Origin: Methylotenera_A sp031417915
GTDB lineage: Bacteria > Pseudomonadota > Gammaproteobacteria > Burkholderiales > Methylophilaceae
Direction: 5' to 3'
DNA: 30,634 nt
Assembly: GCA_031417915.1 (NCBI GenBank)
Contig: JANOWN010000046.1
Coordinates: 1-30,634, forward strand
A model generated the notes under the pieces. That model did no database searches and was not told the origin of the DNA. It saw only the letters and a list, made by a program, of their open reading frames with translations. Shown piece by piece: positions 23,475 to 30,634 of this stretch; the first letter of the stretch is position 1; the number at the start of each line of letters is the position of its first letter. The position numbers were made by a program, and so were the translations under genes.

Positions 23475-23726
23475 TCAAATTGACTGAGCACAGCCACTTG
23501 GTTTGTAGATGCGCTTGGTAGAAGCGGGGTTGTTTTCTAGCTTATTGGCAGGGCGGTGAGGGCGCGATACAAAATCGCCACCACAATTGGGGCAAACGCC
23601 GTCAAGTTTTGAGTCAACGCAATCTGCACAAAAAGTACATTCGAATGAGCAAATCATTGCCTCATCCGATTCTGGCGGTAAGTTTTTGTTACAGCATTCA
23701 CAATTTTGGCGTAATTCAAGCATCAT
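23475..23726 (-). CDS. DUF1272 zinc-ribbon-like protein
   Basis: An 83-residue cysteine-rich protein. MLELRQNCECCNKNLPPESDEAMICSFEC-type opening, then CTFCADCVDSKLDGVCPNCGGDFVSRPHRPA, are the marks of DUF1272. Nine or more cysteines in CxxC-like pairs suggest zinc binding. The function is unknown. The start may be either ATG of a double ATG (23726 or 23723). A palindromic repeat lies at 23740-23775, right in its leader. It sits 64 nt downstream of the DUF779 gene, possibly in one transcript. Confidence 0.88.
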   Translation of the reverse strand: MMLELRQNCECCNKNLPPESDEAMICSFECTFCADCVDSKLDGVCPNCGGDFVSRPHRPANKLENNPASTKRIYKPSGCAQSI

Positions 23727-23739
23727 TTTTTTAAAGTTA

Positions 23740-23777
23740 CCTGCTCTGCAATCAAGTATCCATGCGGGTTGCAGGGC
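23740..23777 (-). repeat. Palindromic repeat element upstream of DUF1272 gene
   Basis: Inverted arms CTGCAA (23746-23751) and TTGCAG (23769-23774) surround a core whose minus strand reads CCCGCATGGATA (23757-23768). The minus-strand 17-mer at 23761-23777 equals that at 1825-1841. It lies 14 nt before the DUF1272 start. Confidence 0.6.
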
Positions 23778-23790
23778 ATGTCATTTAAGA

Positions 23791-24189
23791 TTATCCACAA
23801 TGTTTAACTGGATTTTTTTCTAACACCGCCCATTCTTCGTCGCTGTATAAACGCGAGCGAATGTGGAAGCGCATGCCAGTGCCGTTGTCGTACGAGAATT
23901 GGCCGCCCATGCCAGGGATAGCATCCAAGGTTAAGTGCGTATGCTCCCAATAGGCAAATTGGCTCTCGCTCATGTAAAAGCCTACACCGTGCACTTCGCC
24001 TAGTTGTACGTCAGAATTGCCAAGTAAAAATTCGCCTTTGCCGAAGCACATGGGTGTGCTGCCATCGCAACAGCCGCCCGATTGGTGAATCATCAGCGGG
24101 CCATATTTGGCGCGCAACATGTCGATGAGTTGATTCGCTGCTTCGGTGCTGTCAACTCTCGTTACTTGCGTCGGTTTCATATCGTCCAT
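23791..24189 (-). CDS. DUF779 protein, aldehyde dehydrogenase partner
   Basis: A 132-residue protein of DUF779, a family usually encoded next to acetaldehyde/aldehyde dehydrogenases. Visible marks are GPLMIHQSGGCCDGSTPMCF with a double Cys, GVGFYMSESQFAYWEHTHLTLD and GMRFHIRSRLY. Conserved Cys and His suggest metal or thiol chemistry, but the role is not known. AGGAG lies about 10 nt before the ATG at 24189. A hairpin separates it from the dehydrogenase gene 140 nt upstream. Confidence 0.9.
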   Translation of the reverse strand: MDDMKPTQVTRVDSTEAANQLIDMLRAKYGPLMIHQSGGCCDGSTPMCFGKGEFLLGNSDVQLGEVHGVGFYMSESQFAYWEHTHLTLDAIPGMGGQFSYDNGTGMRFHIRSRLYSDEEWAVLEKNPVKHCG

Positions 24190-24262
24190 GATTTTGCTGC
24201 TCCTTAAATGCCAATACTACTCCAAAACGCTTTAGATATAAACCAAGCGCCAGAAACAACAA

Positions 24263-24282
24263 GGGCGAGAATTACCTCGCCC
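24263..24282 (-). terminator. Hairpin between aldehyde dehydrogenase and DUF779 genes
   Basis: GGGCGAG and CTCGCCC form a perfect 7-bp stem with a 6-nt loop containing TAATT. On the minus strand it is followed by TTGTTGTTT, a weak T-tract. It probably stops or attenuates transcription after the dehydrogenase. A second small hairpin (CTTCTT/AAGAAG) lies near 24306-24322. Confidence 0.65.
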
Positions 24283-24328
24283 TGTTGCCTCATCCCTTTT
24301 AAGTCTTCTTAATTAAAAGAAGTGCTTA

Positions 24329-25879
24329 TTAGAAGAAACCCAGTTTGTTTTCGCTGTAGCTTACCAGCAAGTTTTTAGTTTGTTGGTAGTGGTCGAGCAT
24401 CATTTTGTGATTTTCGCGGCCAATACCAGATTGTTTGTAGCCACCAAACGCTGCGTGAGCAGGGTAGAGATGGTAACAGTTAGTCCAAACGCGACCTGCT
24501 TGAATGGCTTTACCCATCCTATAAGCGCGATTGCCGTTACGTGACCAAACACCAGCACCCAAGCCGTATAGCGTGTCATTAGCAATTGCCAAAGCTTCAG
24601 CTTCGTCTTTAAAGGTAGTCACAGAAAGCACTGGACCAAAAATCTCTTCTTGGAAAATACGCATTTTATTGTGGCCTTTAAAGATGGTTGGTTCGATATA
24701 GAAACCATCTTTAATAGCTGCGTCGGCTTGCACTTTACGTTTGCCGCCGATTAGTAGCTCAGCGCCTTCATCTTGACCAATTTTCATATAGCTCATGATT
24801 TTTTCCACTTGCTCTTGCGAAGCTTGTGCGCCAACCATGGTGTTCATGTCTAATGGGCTGCCTTGCGTGACTACTTTTACGCGCTCTAACACACGCGCCA
24901 TAAATTTATCGTAAATAGATTCTTGAATCAGCGCGCGTGATGGGCAAGTACAGACTTCACCTTGGTTCACTAAGAATAATACCAAGCCTTCAATGGCTTT
25001 GTCGAAGTATGCGTCGTCCGCATCCATAATGTCTTCAAAGAAGATGTTAGGTGATTTGCCACCTAACTCTAAAGTTACTGGAATCAAGTTTTGTGATGCG
25101 TATTGCATAATCAAGCGGCCAGTTGATGTTTCGCCAGTAAATGCAATTTTTGCGATGCGTTTTGAGCTAGCGAGTGGTTTACCAGCTTCTAAACCAAAGC
25201 CGTTTACTACGTTTAGTACACCAGCAGGCAATAAACTGCCAATAAACTCTAATAATACTAAGATAGAAGCGGGTGTTTGTTCTGCTGGTTTTAACACCAC
25301 GCAGTTACCTGCGGCTAGGGCAGGGGCTAGCTTCCAAACCGCCATTAAAATTGGAAAGTTCCAAGGAATAATTTGACCAACAACACCTAAAGGCTCGTGG
25401 AAGTGATATGCCACGGTTGTTTCATCCACTTCACAAACGGAACCTTCCTGTGCGCGAATACAGCCTGCGAAATAACGGAAGTGATCAATGGCCAATGGAA
25501 TATCCACATAAGTCGTTTCACGCAGTGGTTTGCCATTATCAATGGTTTCAGCGACAGCAATGCTGGCCAAATTGGCTTCCATGGTATCAGCAATTTTATT
25601 TAAAATGATTGCGCGCGCAGCGTACGAGGTTTTGCCCCAAGCGTCTTTAGCGGCGTGAGCAGCATCCAGTGCTACATTCACGTCTTCTTCGGTTGAGCGT
25701 GCAATTTGGCAAAAGTTTTTACCAGTTACAGGACTCACGTTATCAAAATATTGGCCTTTAACTGGGGCAACCCATTTACCGCCGATGTAGTTTTCATATT
25801 TGGCTTTGTATGGGTGTTTAACGCCTAGGCCTGATAGTGTATCTAAACTTGCACTGCTCACTTTGTTATCGCTGTCCAT
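24329..25879 (-). CDS. NAD-dependent aldehyde dehydrogenase (AldB/ExaC type)
   Basis: Soluble aldehyde dehydrogenase of 516 residues that oxidises acetaldehyde or related aldehydes to acids. IIPWNFP places the oxyanion Asn at 174, FTGETSTG (247-254) binds NAD, LELGGKSPNIFF gives the general base Glu 271, and NQGEVCTCPSR the catalytic Cys 310. The CTCPSR context and the neighbouring DUF779 gene point to the acetaldehyde dehydrogenase II/ExaC group. AGGAG precedes the ATG at 25879. Divergent from an adenylate cyclase gene. Chloroacetaldehyde or longer-chain aldehydes are also possible substrates. Confidence 0.93.
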   Translation of the reverse strand: MDSDNKVSSASLDTLSGLGVKHPYKAKYENYIGGKWVAPVKGQYFDNVSPVTGKNFCQIARSTEEDVNVALDAAHAAKDAWGKTSYAARAIILNKIADTMEANLASIAVAETIDNGKPLRETTYVDIPLAIDHFRYFAGCIRAQEGSVCEVDETTVAYHFHEPLGVVGQIIPWNFPILMAVWKLAPALAAGNCVVLKPAEQTPASILVLLEFIGSLLPAGVLNVVNGFGLEAGKPLASSKRIAKIAFTGETSTGRLIMQYASQNLIPVTLELGGKSPNIFFEDIMDADDAYFDKAIEGLVLFLVNQGEVCTCPSRALIQESIYDKFMARVLERVKVVTQGSPLDMNTMVGAQASQEQVEKIMSYMKIGQDEGAELLIGGKRKVQADAAIKDGFYIEPTIFKGHNKMRIFQEEIFGPVLSVTTFKDEAEALAIANDTLYGLGAGVWSRNGNRAYRMGKAIQAGRVWTNCYHLYPAHAAFGGYKQSGIGRENHKMMLDHYQQTKNLLVSYSENKLGFF

Positions 25880-26214
25880 GCTAACTCCTATAGTTTTTCT
25901 GTTGTAAATATAGTATTTCTAATTGCTAACCCACATTACACTGTTAAAATTTTTAGATAATTCAATTGCTAGCTTTATCTTCTGTATCCTATTGCAAATA
26001 AAAGGATTTCATAAATAAGCTCGACCTAAACAATAAACCTTAGTGACTGGTAAATCAAGTAATAAACGATAATTATGTTGAGTATTTGTTACGCTAAACA
26101 TTAATGCGCGATACATAAAAAATACTTGTGGCTATAGCTAACGCTTGCCGCATGCGATATAGTTTGGGCAGTTATAAAAATTAAACGCTATTTTTACTAG
26201 GACACCGCTTGCTC
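25880..26214. other. Divergent intergenic region, aldehyde dehydrogenase / cyclase
   Basis: AT-rich stretch with no plausible ORF, holding the promoters of both divergent genes. At 26132-26162 arms CTATA and TATAG enclose GCCGCATGCGA, a weak relative of the palindromic repeat seen elsewhere. AGGA at 26199-26202 is the likely ribosome site of the cyclase. I saw no clear sigma-54 or operator motif. Confidence 0.5.
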
Positions 26215-27450
26215 ATGAGCAATACATCGACACCTTTTGGCTTCAACACCAGAGAGTTTTGGCAGAGCATTAGTCATCCAACGGATTCAACCTTAAGCAA
26301 GGCCATACTCACGATTTTAGTGTTTGCCGAAAGTTTGGTGTGTATCTTTTGGATTTATACGCTATCTGGCCTAGGTGAAGGCTACGCCATAATGGCGGCT
26401 GTGCCTTATGCCTACATCATTGTTTCGTATGTCAGCTTGTTGATATTTTATCGTAGCAAAAAATTTGAATATCTCACTTTTACACAGTTGGTGATGTTGC
26501 TGGTGATGCCGTTTTTTATGCAATGGGCGATTGGCGGTTACGAGGCTTCTAGCGGCATTGCTATATGGGCGATTTTGTCGCCTATCGGCGCGCTGATGAT
26601 ACTCGGTACGCGCCAATCCACGCCTTGGTTTATTCTGTTTGGCCTGCTAGCGGGTGTTTCGTGGAAACTCAACTATATGTTTGCGGGCAATTCGCTTCCA
26701 ATTCCGCCGCACATTAAAGACACCTTCTTTTTGATGAACATTATGGGCGTTGCCTGCATTTTATACGCGGTGATGCGTTATTTTCAAAGCCAAAAAGAGC
26801 GTACTTTGCATGAATTAAGCTTAGAGCAAGCGAGATCTGAAAAGCTATTGCTTAACGTTCTGCCAAAATCGATCGCTAACCGCTTAAAAGACAACGATAT
26901 GCGTATTGCAGATAGCCATGAATCGGTAACGATTTTATTTGCCGATATTGTGGGTTTTACTAAAATGACCGCCACCATGCCGCCTGCCGAGCTGGTCGAT
27001 TTGCTCAGTCAGCTATTCTCACGTTTTGATCGCTTGGCAGATAAGCATGGTTTGGAGAAAATTAAAACCATCGGCGATGGTTATATGGTGGTAGGCGGTG
27101 CGCCTGTTGGTCGCGACGATCATGCAAAGGTCATTGCAGAATTGGCGCTAGAAATGCAGCAAGAGTTGGTGGAATTTAATGCGCAAGCTGGCAAAAATAT
27201 GCAGTTACGCATTGGCATCAGTAGCGGACCTGTAGTGGCGGGCGTGATAGGTACCAGTAAATTTGCCTACGATATTTGGGGCGACCCAGTGAATATGGCC
27301 AGCCGCATGGAAGGTACTTGTCTGCCAGATGCCATTCAAGTGAGCGAGGCGACTTATGCGCTACTGAAAAACGAGTTTAGATTTGAGCATCGCGGCCTTG
27401 TGCAAATTAAAGGCAAAGGCGAAGTGAATACTTATTTGCTCAAAAGTTAA
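26215..27450 (+). CDS. Membrane-anchored class III adenylate cyclase
   Basis: A 411-residue protein with about six membrane segments (27-50, 57-79, 90-105, 112-131, 136-152, 170-189), a short helical linker with LLLNVLPKSIANRLK, and a class III cyclase domain (234-411). Metal aspartates are D244 (LFADIVGFT) and D288 (IKTIGDGYM). K284 and D353 (YDIWGDPVN) are the adenine-selecting pair, N360 and R364 the transition-state residues, so ATP rather than GTP should be the substrate. The N-terminus lacks a recognisable sensor and resembles the MASE2-like membrane anchors. ATG 26215 is used; TTG 26209, at better distance from AGGA, would add two residues. Signal unknown. Confidence 0.92.
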   Translation: MSNTSTPFGFNTREFWQSISHPTDSTLSKAILTILVFAESLVCIFWIYTLSGLGEGYAIMAAVPYAYIIVSYVSLLIFYRSKKFEYLTFTQLVMLLVMPFFMQWAIGGYEASSGIAIWAILSPIGALMILGTRQSTPWFILFGLLAGVSWKLNYMFAGNSLPIPPHIKDTFFLMNIMGVACILYAVMRYFQSQKERTLHELSLEQARSEKLLLNVLPKSIANRLKDNDMRIADSHESVTILFADIVGFTKMTATMPPAELVDLLSQLFSRFDRLADKHGLEKIKTIGDGYMVVGGAPVGRDDHAKVIAELALEMQQELVEFNAQAGKNMQLRIGISSGPVVAGVIGTSKFAYDIWGDPVNMASRMEGTCLPDAIQVSEATYALLKNEFRFEHRGLVQIKGKGEVNTYLLKS

Positions 27451-27522
27451 ACAGTTTCGTCTAAAATTTGTCGATGCTGCTTAAGTTGAATGCATGTTTG
27501 ACTAGATAGGTCTAGCTAGATA

Positions 27523-27551
27523 TTGGTCTGGCGGCTTACTTCGACTATAAT
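27523..27551 (+). promoter_or_regulatory. Promoter of tRNA-Ser
   Basis: TTGGTC (27523-27528), 17-nt spacer, perfect TATAAT (27546-27551), 13 nt before the tRNA. GC-rich bases after the -10 (CCGCACCGCGC) resemble a stringent discriminator. Confidence 0.8.
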
Positions 27552-27564
27552 CCGCACCGCGCAC

Positions 27565-27654
27565 GGAGAGATGTATGAGCGGTTTAAGTTACCACCCTGG
27601 AAAGGTGGCACAGGGGCAACCTTGTCGAGGGTTCGAATCCCTCTCTCTCCGCCA
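27565..27654 (+). tRNA. tRNA-Ser (GGA)
   Basis: A 90-nt class II tRNA with encoded CCA. Acceptor strands GGAGAGA (27565-27571) and TCTCTCC (27644-27650) pair, discriminator G 27651. The anticodon loop CTGGAAA lies between CCACC and GGTGG, giving anticodon GGA at 27599-27601, which reads UCC/UCU serine codons. A long variable arm and GGTTCGAATCC T-loop follow. Confidence 0.97.
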
Positions 27655-27671
27655 AACATTTTTTGTTTGGC
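27651..27671. terminator. Hairpin shared by tRNA-Ser and the small acidic gene
   Basis: GCCAAAC (27651-27657) pairs with GTTTGGC (27665-27671), loop ATTTTTT. It overlaps the tRNA CCA end and abuts the stop codon of the minus-strand small gene. The T/A run is in the loop, not after the stem, so classical termination is uncertain. Confidence 0.4.
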
Positions 27672-27845
27672 TTAATGTAACGTTTCAATCGCGTCTAAAT
27701 CTTCAGCAACGTCATGGCGCTTAACGCCAGCACCAGCGGCGCCTTCAGACTCATCAAACTCTTCATATTCATCGCCAGCTAAATCTTCTAGCATTTGATC
27801 AAGCAATTTAATTTTATCTAAACTTGTTTTTGTTGTATCAGACAT
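27672..27845 (-). CDS. Small acidic hypothetical protein (57 aa)
   Basis: ATG at 27845 with a good GGTGAGG about 6 nt upstream; the GTG at 27857 overlaps that site and is rejected. The 57 residues (MSDTTKTSLDKIKLLDQMLE to the end DLDAIETLH) are strongly acidic, with DEYEEFDESEG in the middle and a helix-prone start. No signal peptide or membrane segment. I do not recognise the family. The good ribosome site and protein-like composition favour a real gene. Confidence 0.7.
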   Translation of the reverse strand: MSDTTKTSLDKIKLLDQMLEDLAGDEYEEFDESEGAAGAGVKRHDVAEDLDAIETLH

Positions 27846-27962
27846 ATTAAACCTCACCTTTCTGTTCTATAAACTAGCAACACGCTAGTAATTGATATTA
27901 AGCATTTAGCGTGCCAAGCTTTATGTGTATGATTGAAGTATGCAAATGAAAGACTACTTAGA

Positions 27963-29309
27963 ATGAATCAAATACAAGAAAACGCGCCAGCCACACCTAC
28001 GCTAAAAGCGGCTTTTTGGTATTGGCTAAAGCTTGGTTTTGTTAGCTTTGGCGGACCTGCGGGGCAGATTGCCATCATGCACCAAGATTTGGTGGAGCAT
28101 AAACGCTGGATTTCTGAAAAGCGTTTTTTACATGCGCTGAATTACTGCATGGTGCTGCCCGGGCCAGAAGCGCAGCAGCTGGCGACTTACATCGGCTGGC
28201 TCATGCATAAAACTCGTGGTGGTTTGATTGCAGGTGGTTTGTTTGTGCTGCCATCGTTGCTTATTTTAATGTTGCTAAGCTATATTTACATGCGCTTTGG
28301 TGACGTACCCGCCGTGGCGGGCGTGCTGTATGGAATTAAACCTGCGGTGGTGGCCATTGTGCTGTTTGCGGCGTATAGAATAGGCGGTCGAAGCCTGATG
28401 AGTAGGGCGTTATGGGGCATTGCAATTAGCTCTTTTGCGGCAATTACCTTCTTTAAAATCCCGTTTCCGCTGATTGTTTTAGTCGCAGCATTGATTGGAT
28501 TCTTGGTCAATCGTTATCAGCCCGCTTTATTTGCAAGTAGTAGCGCGCACAAAGCTAGTCAAAAAAACTATGGAAGCGCCGTCATTGATGACGACACGCC
28601 GACACCCGCGCATGCACATTTTAGCTGGCAGAGTTTAGTTAAATATCTATTAATCGGCATGGCGATTTGGATAGCGGGTATGGCGCTATTAACCGCACTT
28701 TATGGCTGGCTAGCGGTTTATACGCAATTGGCCTGGTTTTTTACCAAGGCCGCGTTACTTACCTTTGGCGGCGCGTATGCTGTGCTACCGTATGTGTATC
28801 AAGGTGCGGTGACGCATTATGCTTGGCTGACGCCGACGCAGATGATGGATGGCCTAGCCTTGGGCGAAACCACGCCTGGGCCGTTGATTATGGTGGTGGC
28901 GTTTGTCGGCTTTGTTGGCGGCTGGAGTCACGCGACACTATACAGTCCTATGGTTTCGGCCATGCTGGCGGCTTGTGTGGTTACTTTTTTTACCTTTTTG
29001 CCCTCTTTTATTTTCATTTTTATGGGCGCACCATTTATCGAATCCACCAAAAATAATCTTAAACTCACTGCGCCTTTAAGCGCCATTACTGCCGCGATAG
29101 TAGGCGTGATTGTGGCTTTGGGGCTATTTTTTGCGATGCACGTATTTTGGCCAAATGGCTTTTTGACGAATAGCCTACAAGCCGATTGGTTAGCGATGCT
29201 AGCGGCCGCACTGGGCTTTGTGGCGCTATTTAAATTTAAGGTGAATACCATTAAGCTTATTGGTGTATTTGCACTACTTGGTTTGGCACATAATTTTTTA
29301 GCAGCCTAA
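27963..29309 (+). CDS. chrA: Chromate transporter (two-domain ChrA)
   Basis: Inner-membrane CHR-family protein that expels chromate. The 448 residues hold two homologous halves. The first starts with GFVSFGGPAGQIAIM (26-39) and has NYCMVLPGPEAQQLATYIGW; the second has ALLTFGGAYAVLPYV (near 265-280) and GLALGETTPGPLIMVVAFVGF. About ten membrane segments are visible. A polar linker with DDDTPTPAH separates the halves. ATG 27963 matches the family start; TTG 27933 would add ten residues. The ribosome site is weak. Sulfate or another anion as substrate is not excluded. Confidence 0.93.
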   Translation: MNQIQENAPATPTLKAAFWYWLKLGFVSFGGPAGQIAIMHQDLVEHKRWISEKRFLHALNYCMVLPGPEAQQLATYIGWLMHKTRGGLIAGGLFVLPSLLILMLLSYIYMRFGDVPAVAGVLYGIKPAVVAIVLFAAYRIGGRSLMSRALWGIAISSFAAITFFKIPFPLIVLVAALIGFLVNRYQPALFASSSAHKASQKNYGSAVIDDDTPTPAHAHFSWQSLVKYLLIGMAIWIAGMALLTALYGWLAVYTQLAWFFTKAALLTFGGAYAVLPYVYQGAVTHYAWLTPTQMMDGLALGETTPGPLIMVVAFVGFVGGWSHATLYSPMVSAMLAACVVTFFTFLPSFIFIFMGAPFIESTKNNLKLTAPLSAITAAIVGVIVALGLFFAMHVFWPNGFLTNSLQADWLAMLAAALGFVALFKFKVNTIKLIGVFALLGLAHNFLAA

Positions 29310-29394
29310 TTTTTTCAGTTAATTTTTATTTATCAGCTAGAACGATTGTTGATTAGTATAGTCTTTAACTTTAACAATATTTAAGGAGTTAACC

Positions 29395-29949
29395 ATGACC
29401 AAACTGTTAGCACTTGCCTTAGCTGGTGCAGGCATTATAGGAGGTGTAATAATGACAACAACCAATGCTAGTGCGGCTTGCAGCGGTATTTATAATCACG
29501 AATTTACCACGCTGCAAGGCGAAAAACTTAACTTGTGCGATTATCAAGATAAGCCAATTTTGGTGGTGAACACCGCCAGCAAATGTGGTTTTACGCCGCA
29601 ATTTGAGGCCTTAGAAGGTTTATATAGCAAAAATAAAGATAAAGGCTTATTAGTGATTGGCTTCCCAAGCAATGACTTCCGCCAAGACCCCAGCAATAAC
29701 AAAGAAATTGGCGATTTTTGCAAAATGACGTACGGCGTAAAATTCCCCATGACCATTAAAAGCGCGGTTTCTGGTGCAGATGCCAACCCTTTTTATAAAG
29801 AGTTAGCTGCTAAAGCAGGTAGCGCTCCGCAATGGAATTTTTATAAATACGTGATTTTGCCAGGTGGCAAAGATATAACGGTGTATGAAAGCACCGTGCA
29901 GCCTAATTCAAAAGAGATATTAGCCAAAATTACGCCGTTTTTAAAATAG
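29395..29949 (+). CDS. Secreted glutathione peroxidase (Cys type)
   Basis: Thiol peroxidase of the glutathione peroxidase family, 184 residues, with an N-terminal signal peptide (MTKLLALALAGAGIIGGVIM, cleavage after ASA near residue 27), so it should act in the periplasm. The peroxidatic Cys is C64 in NTASKCGFTP; there is no in-frame TGA, so it is not a selenoprotein. The catalytic Trp/Asn lie in PQWNFYKYV, and GFPSNDFRQDP is typical. AAGGAG precedes the ATG. In bacteria such enzymes often use thioredoxin rather than glutathione. It stands between chrA and a convergent GST gene. Confidence 0.93.
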   Translation: MTKLLALALAGAGIIGGVIMTTTNASAACSGIYNHEFTTLQGEKLNLCDYQDKPILVVNTASKCGFTPQFEALEGLYSKNKDKGLLVIGFPSNDFRQDPSNNKEIGDFCKMTYGVKFPMTIKSAVSGADANPFYKELAAKAGSAPQWNFYKYVILPGGKDITVYESTVQPNSKEILAKITPFLK

Positions 29950-29980
29950 TATTTGAAATAACATTTGAGCTAATATTTGA

Positions 29981-30619
29981 TTATGGCGGCGGGCGCTTTA
30001 ACTTATGCCAACATTGCACAGAGGCGCGCTGCCATTGGCTCGCAGCGTATGCCGCTAAATCCTCTGGCACTGCATCACCGTTCAATATTAAGCGGTTTAG
30101 CATCAACGCTAAATCCGTATCAGCAATGCACCACTCATCGAATAAGTTTGTTGAATCAGTAGTGAGCAGTGCGTGCGCCGCAGTAAATAACTGCTCTGCT
30201 GCACGCTGACCATCTAGTGATAGCGCAGGTTTTTTAATCCCATAAAACAGCACTTCGGTCGGTCGTTCTTGCCTAATTGGCATTAAATCACTACGCAACC
30301 AAGCTTGCACTTGTCTAGCAATAGCGCGGTTTTGTGGCGATTTTGGGTATAGCGGCGTTCCTGTGAATGTTTCGTCAATATACTCGGCAATGGCAGAAGA
30401 TTCTGACAGACAAAACTGGTTGTGCTTTAAAGTGGGCACGCGCTGCGTGAGGGATGCTGCTCGAAAGGCCGCATTGCTGCTCGCTTTACTCGTAAGCGCT
30501 ATCGTTTCAATATTGAAGGGTAAATTTTTTTCTTGCAGCGCCACAAAAGCCGACATTGCATAAGGGCTGATCAATTTGCTATCGACGTACAGTGTGATGT
30601 GTTGGGAAGGCAAGTTCAC
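29981..30619 (-). CDS. yfcF: Glutathione S-transferase (YfcF-like)
   Basis: A 212-residue GST. The thioredoxin-like N-terminal domain (about 7-85) has ITLYVDSKLISPYAMSAFVAL with a Ser in the active-site region, RVPTLKHNQFCLSESSAIAEYIDETF with the glutathione-binding ES-S motif, then an all-helical C-terminal domain with CIADTDLALMLNRLI. It looks most like the YfcF group. The start taken is GTG at 30619; the frame stays open to the window edge, so an earlier start outside is possible. It is convergent with the peroxidase gene, 31 nt apart. Confidence 0.85.
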   Translation of the reverse strand: MNLPSQHITLYVDSKLISPYAMSAFVALQEKNLPFNIETIALTSKASSNAAFRAASLTQRVPTLKHNQFCLSESSAIAEYIDETFTGTPLYPKSPQNRAIARQVQAWLRSDLMPIRQERPTEVLFYGIKKPALSLDGQRAAEQLFTAAHALLTTDSTNLFDEWCIADTDLALMLNRLILNGDAVPEDLAAYAASQWQRASVQCWHKLKRPPP

Positions 30620-30634
30620 CCCAGTAGCGCATTT

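Noticed and set aside
28667..29056. 129-residue plus-strand ORF within chrA
   Set aside because: Shadow frame of chrA; odd Cys/Trp-rich composition.
29580..29590. Selenocysteine in the glutathione peroxidase
   Set aside because: The codon at residue 64 is TGT (Cys), not TGA.

Overview
The window reads as chromosomal DNA of a betaproteobacterial methylotroph, most likely of the family Methylophilaceae (Methylotenera/Methylophilus type). The evidence is the moderately AT-rich composition, the betaproteobacterial order hfq-hflX-hflK-hflC-DUF2065-hisZ-purA, and, right after purA, a block of 'archaeal-type' genes for tetrahydromethanopterin and methanofuran cofactors. In bacteria these cofactors occur mainly in C1-oxidising organisms. 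I see no prophage, insertion sequence or CRISPR array.

Layout. 1-1665 (-): the 5' part of a large helical protein with a PilZ-like C-terminal half, cut by the window edge. 1988-3382: gltX. 3440-5801: a DUF6502 / DUF5666 pair, the second an exported protein with glycine-rich repeats and a long Ser-Gly tail. 5898-6077 (-): a 59-residue ORF sharing a two-way terminator with that pair. 6422-12725: RNA chaperone, ribosome-rescue GTPase, membrane protease regulators, histidine and purine biosynthesis genes. 12726-13259: an AT-rich HEPN-like gene. 13267-16577: flavoprotein AfpA, a dihydropteroate-synthase-like protein, a DUF447 protein and MfnB. 16664-17776: an OmpA-family porin. 17865-20562: mtaD-ubiG-gph. 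20589-23162 (-): dnaX-ybaB-recR. 23333-23426 (-): the signal recognition particle RNA. 23475-25879 (-): DUF1272, DUF779 and an aldehyde dehydrogenase. 26215-27450: a membrane-anchored adenylate cyclase. 27565-27654: tRNA-Ser(GGA). Then come a small acidic protein (-), a chromate transporter, a secreted glutathione peroxidase and a glutathione S-transferase (-).

How the parts fit. The cofactor block would supply carriers for formaldehyde oxidation to formate. MtaD recycles methylthioadenosine or S-adenosylhomocysteine, and the next gene, ubiG, is a SAM-dependent methyltransferase that makes S-adenosylhomocysteine. The aldehyde dehydrogenase with DUF779, the chromate transporter, GPx and GST look like detoxification functions. 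dnaX-ybaB-recR is the usual replication/repair operon.

Most unusual signals. (1) A family of about 30-38 bp imperfect palindromes has a core close to GCCGCATGGATATTG. It occurs at least five times: twice between genes at 1825-1887, once upstream of the DUF1272 gene, and twice inside coding sequence (dnaX linker and afpA C-terminus, in different reading frames). (2) Three genes (hisZ, mtaD, dnaX) have a -10 box 6-7 nt before the ATG and no Shine-Dalgarno, which predicts leaderless mRNAs. (3) Several conserved but uncharacterised genes are present: the DUF6502/DUF5666 pair, the DUF447 and DHPS-like genes of the cofactor block, and two short minus-strand ORFs.
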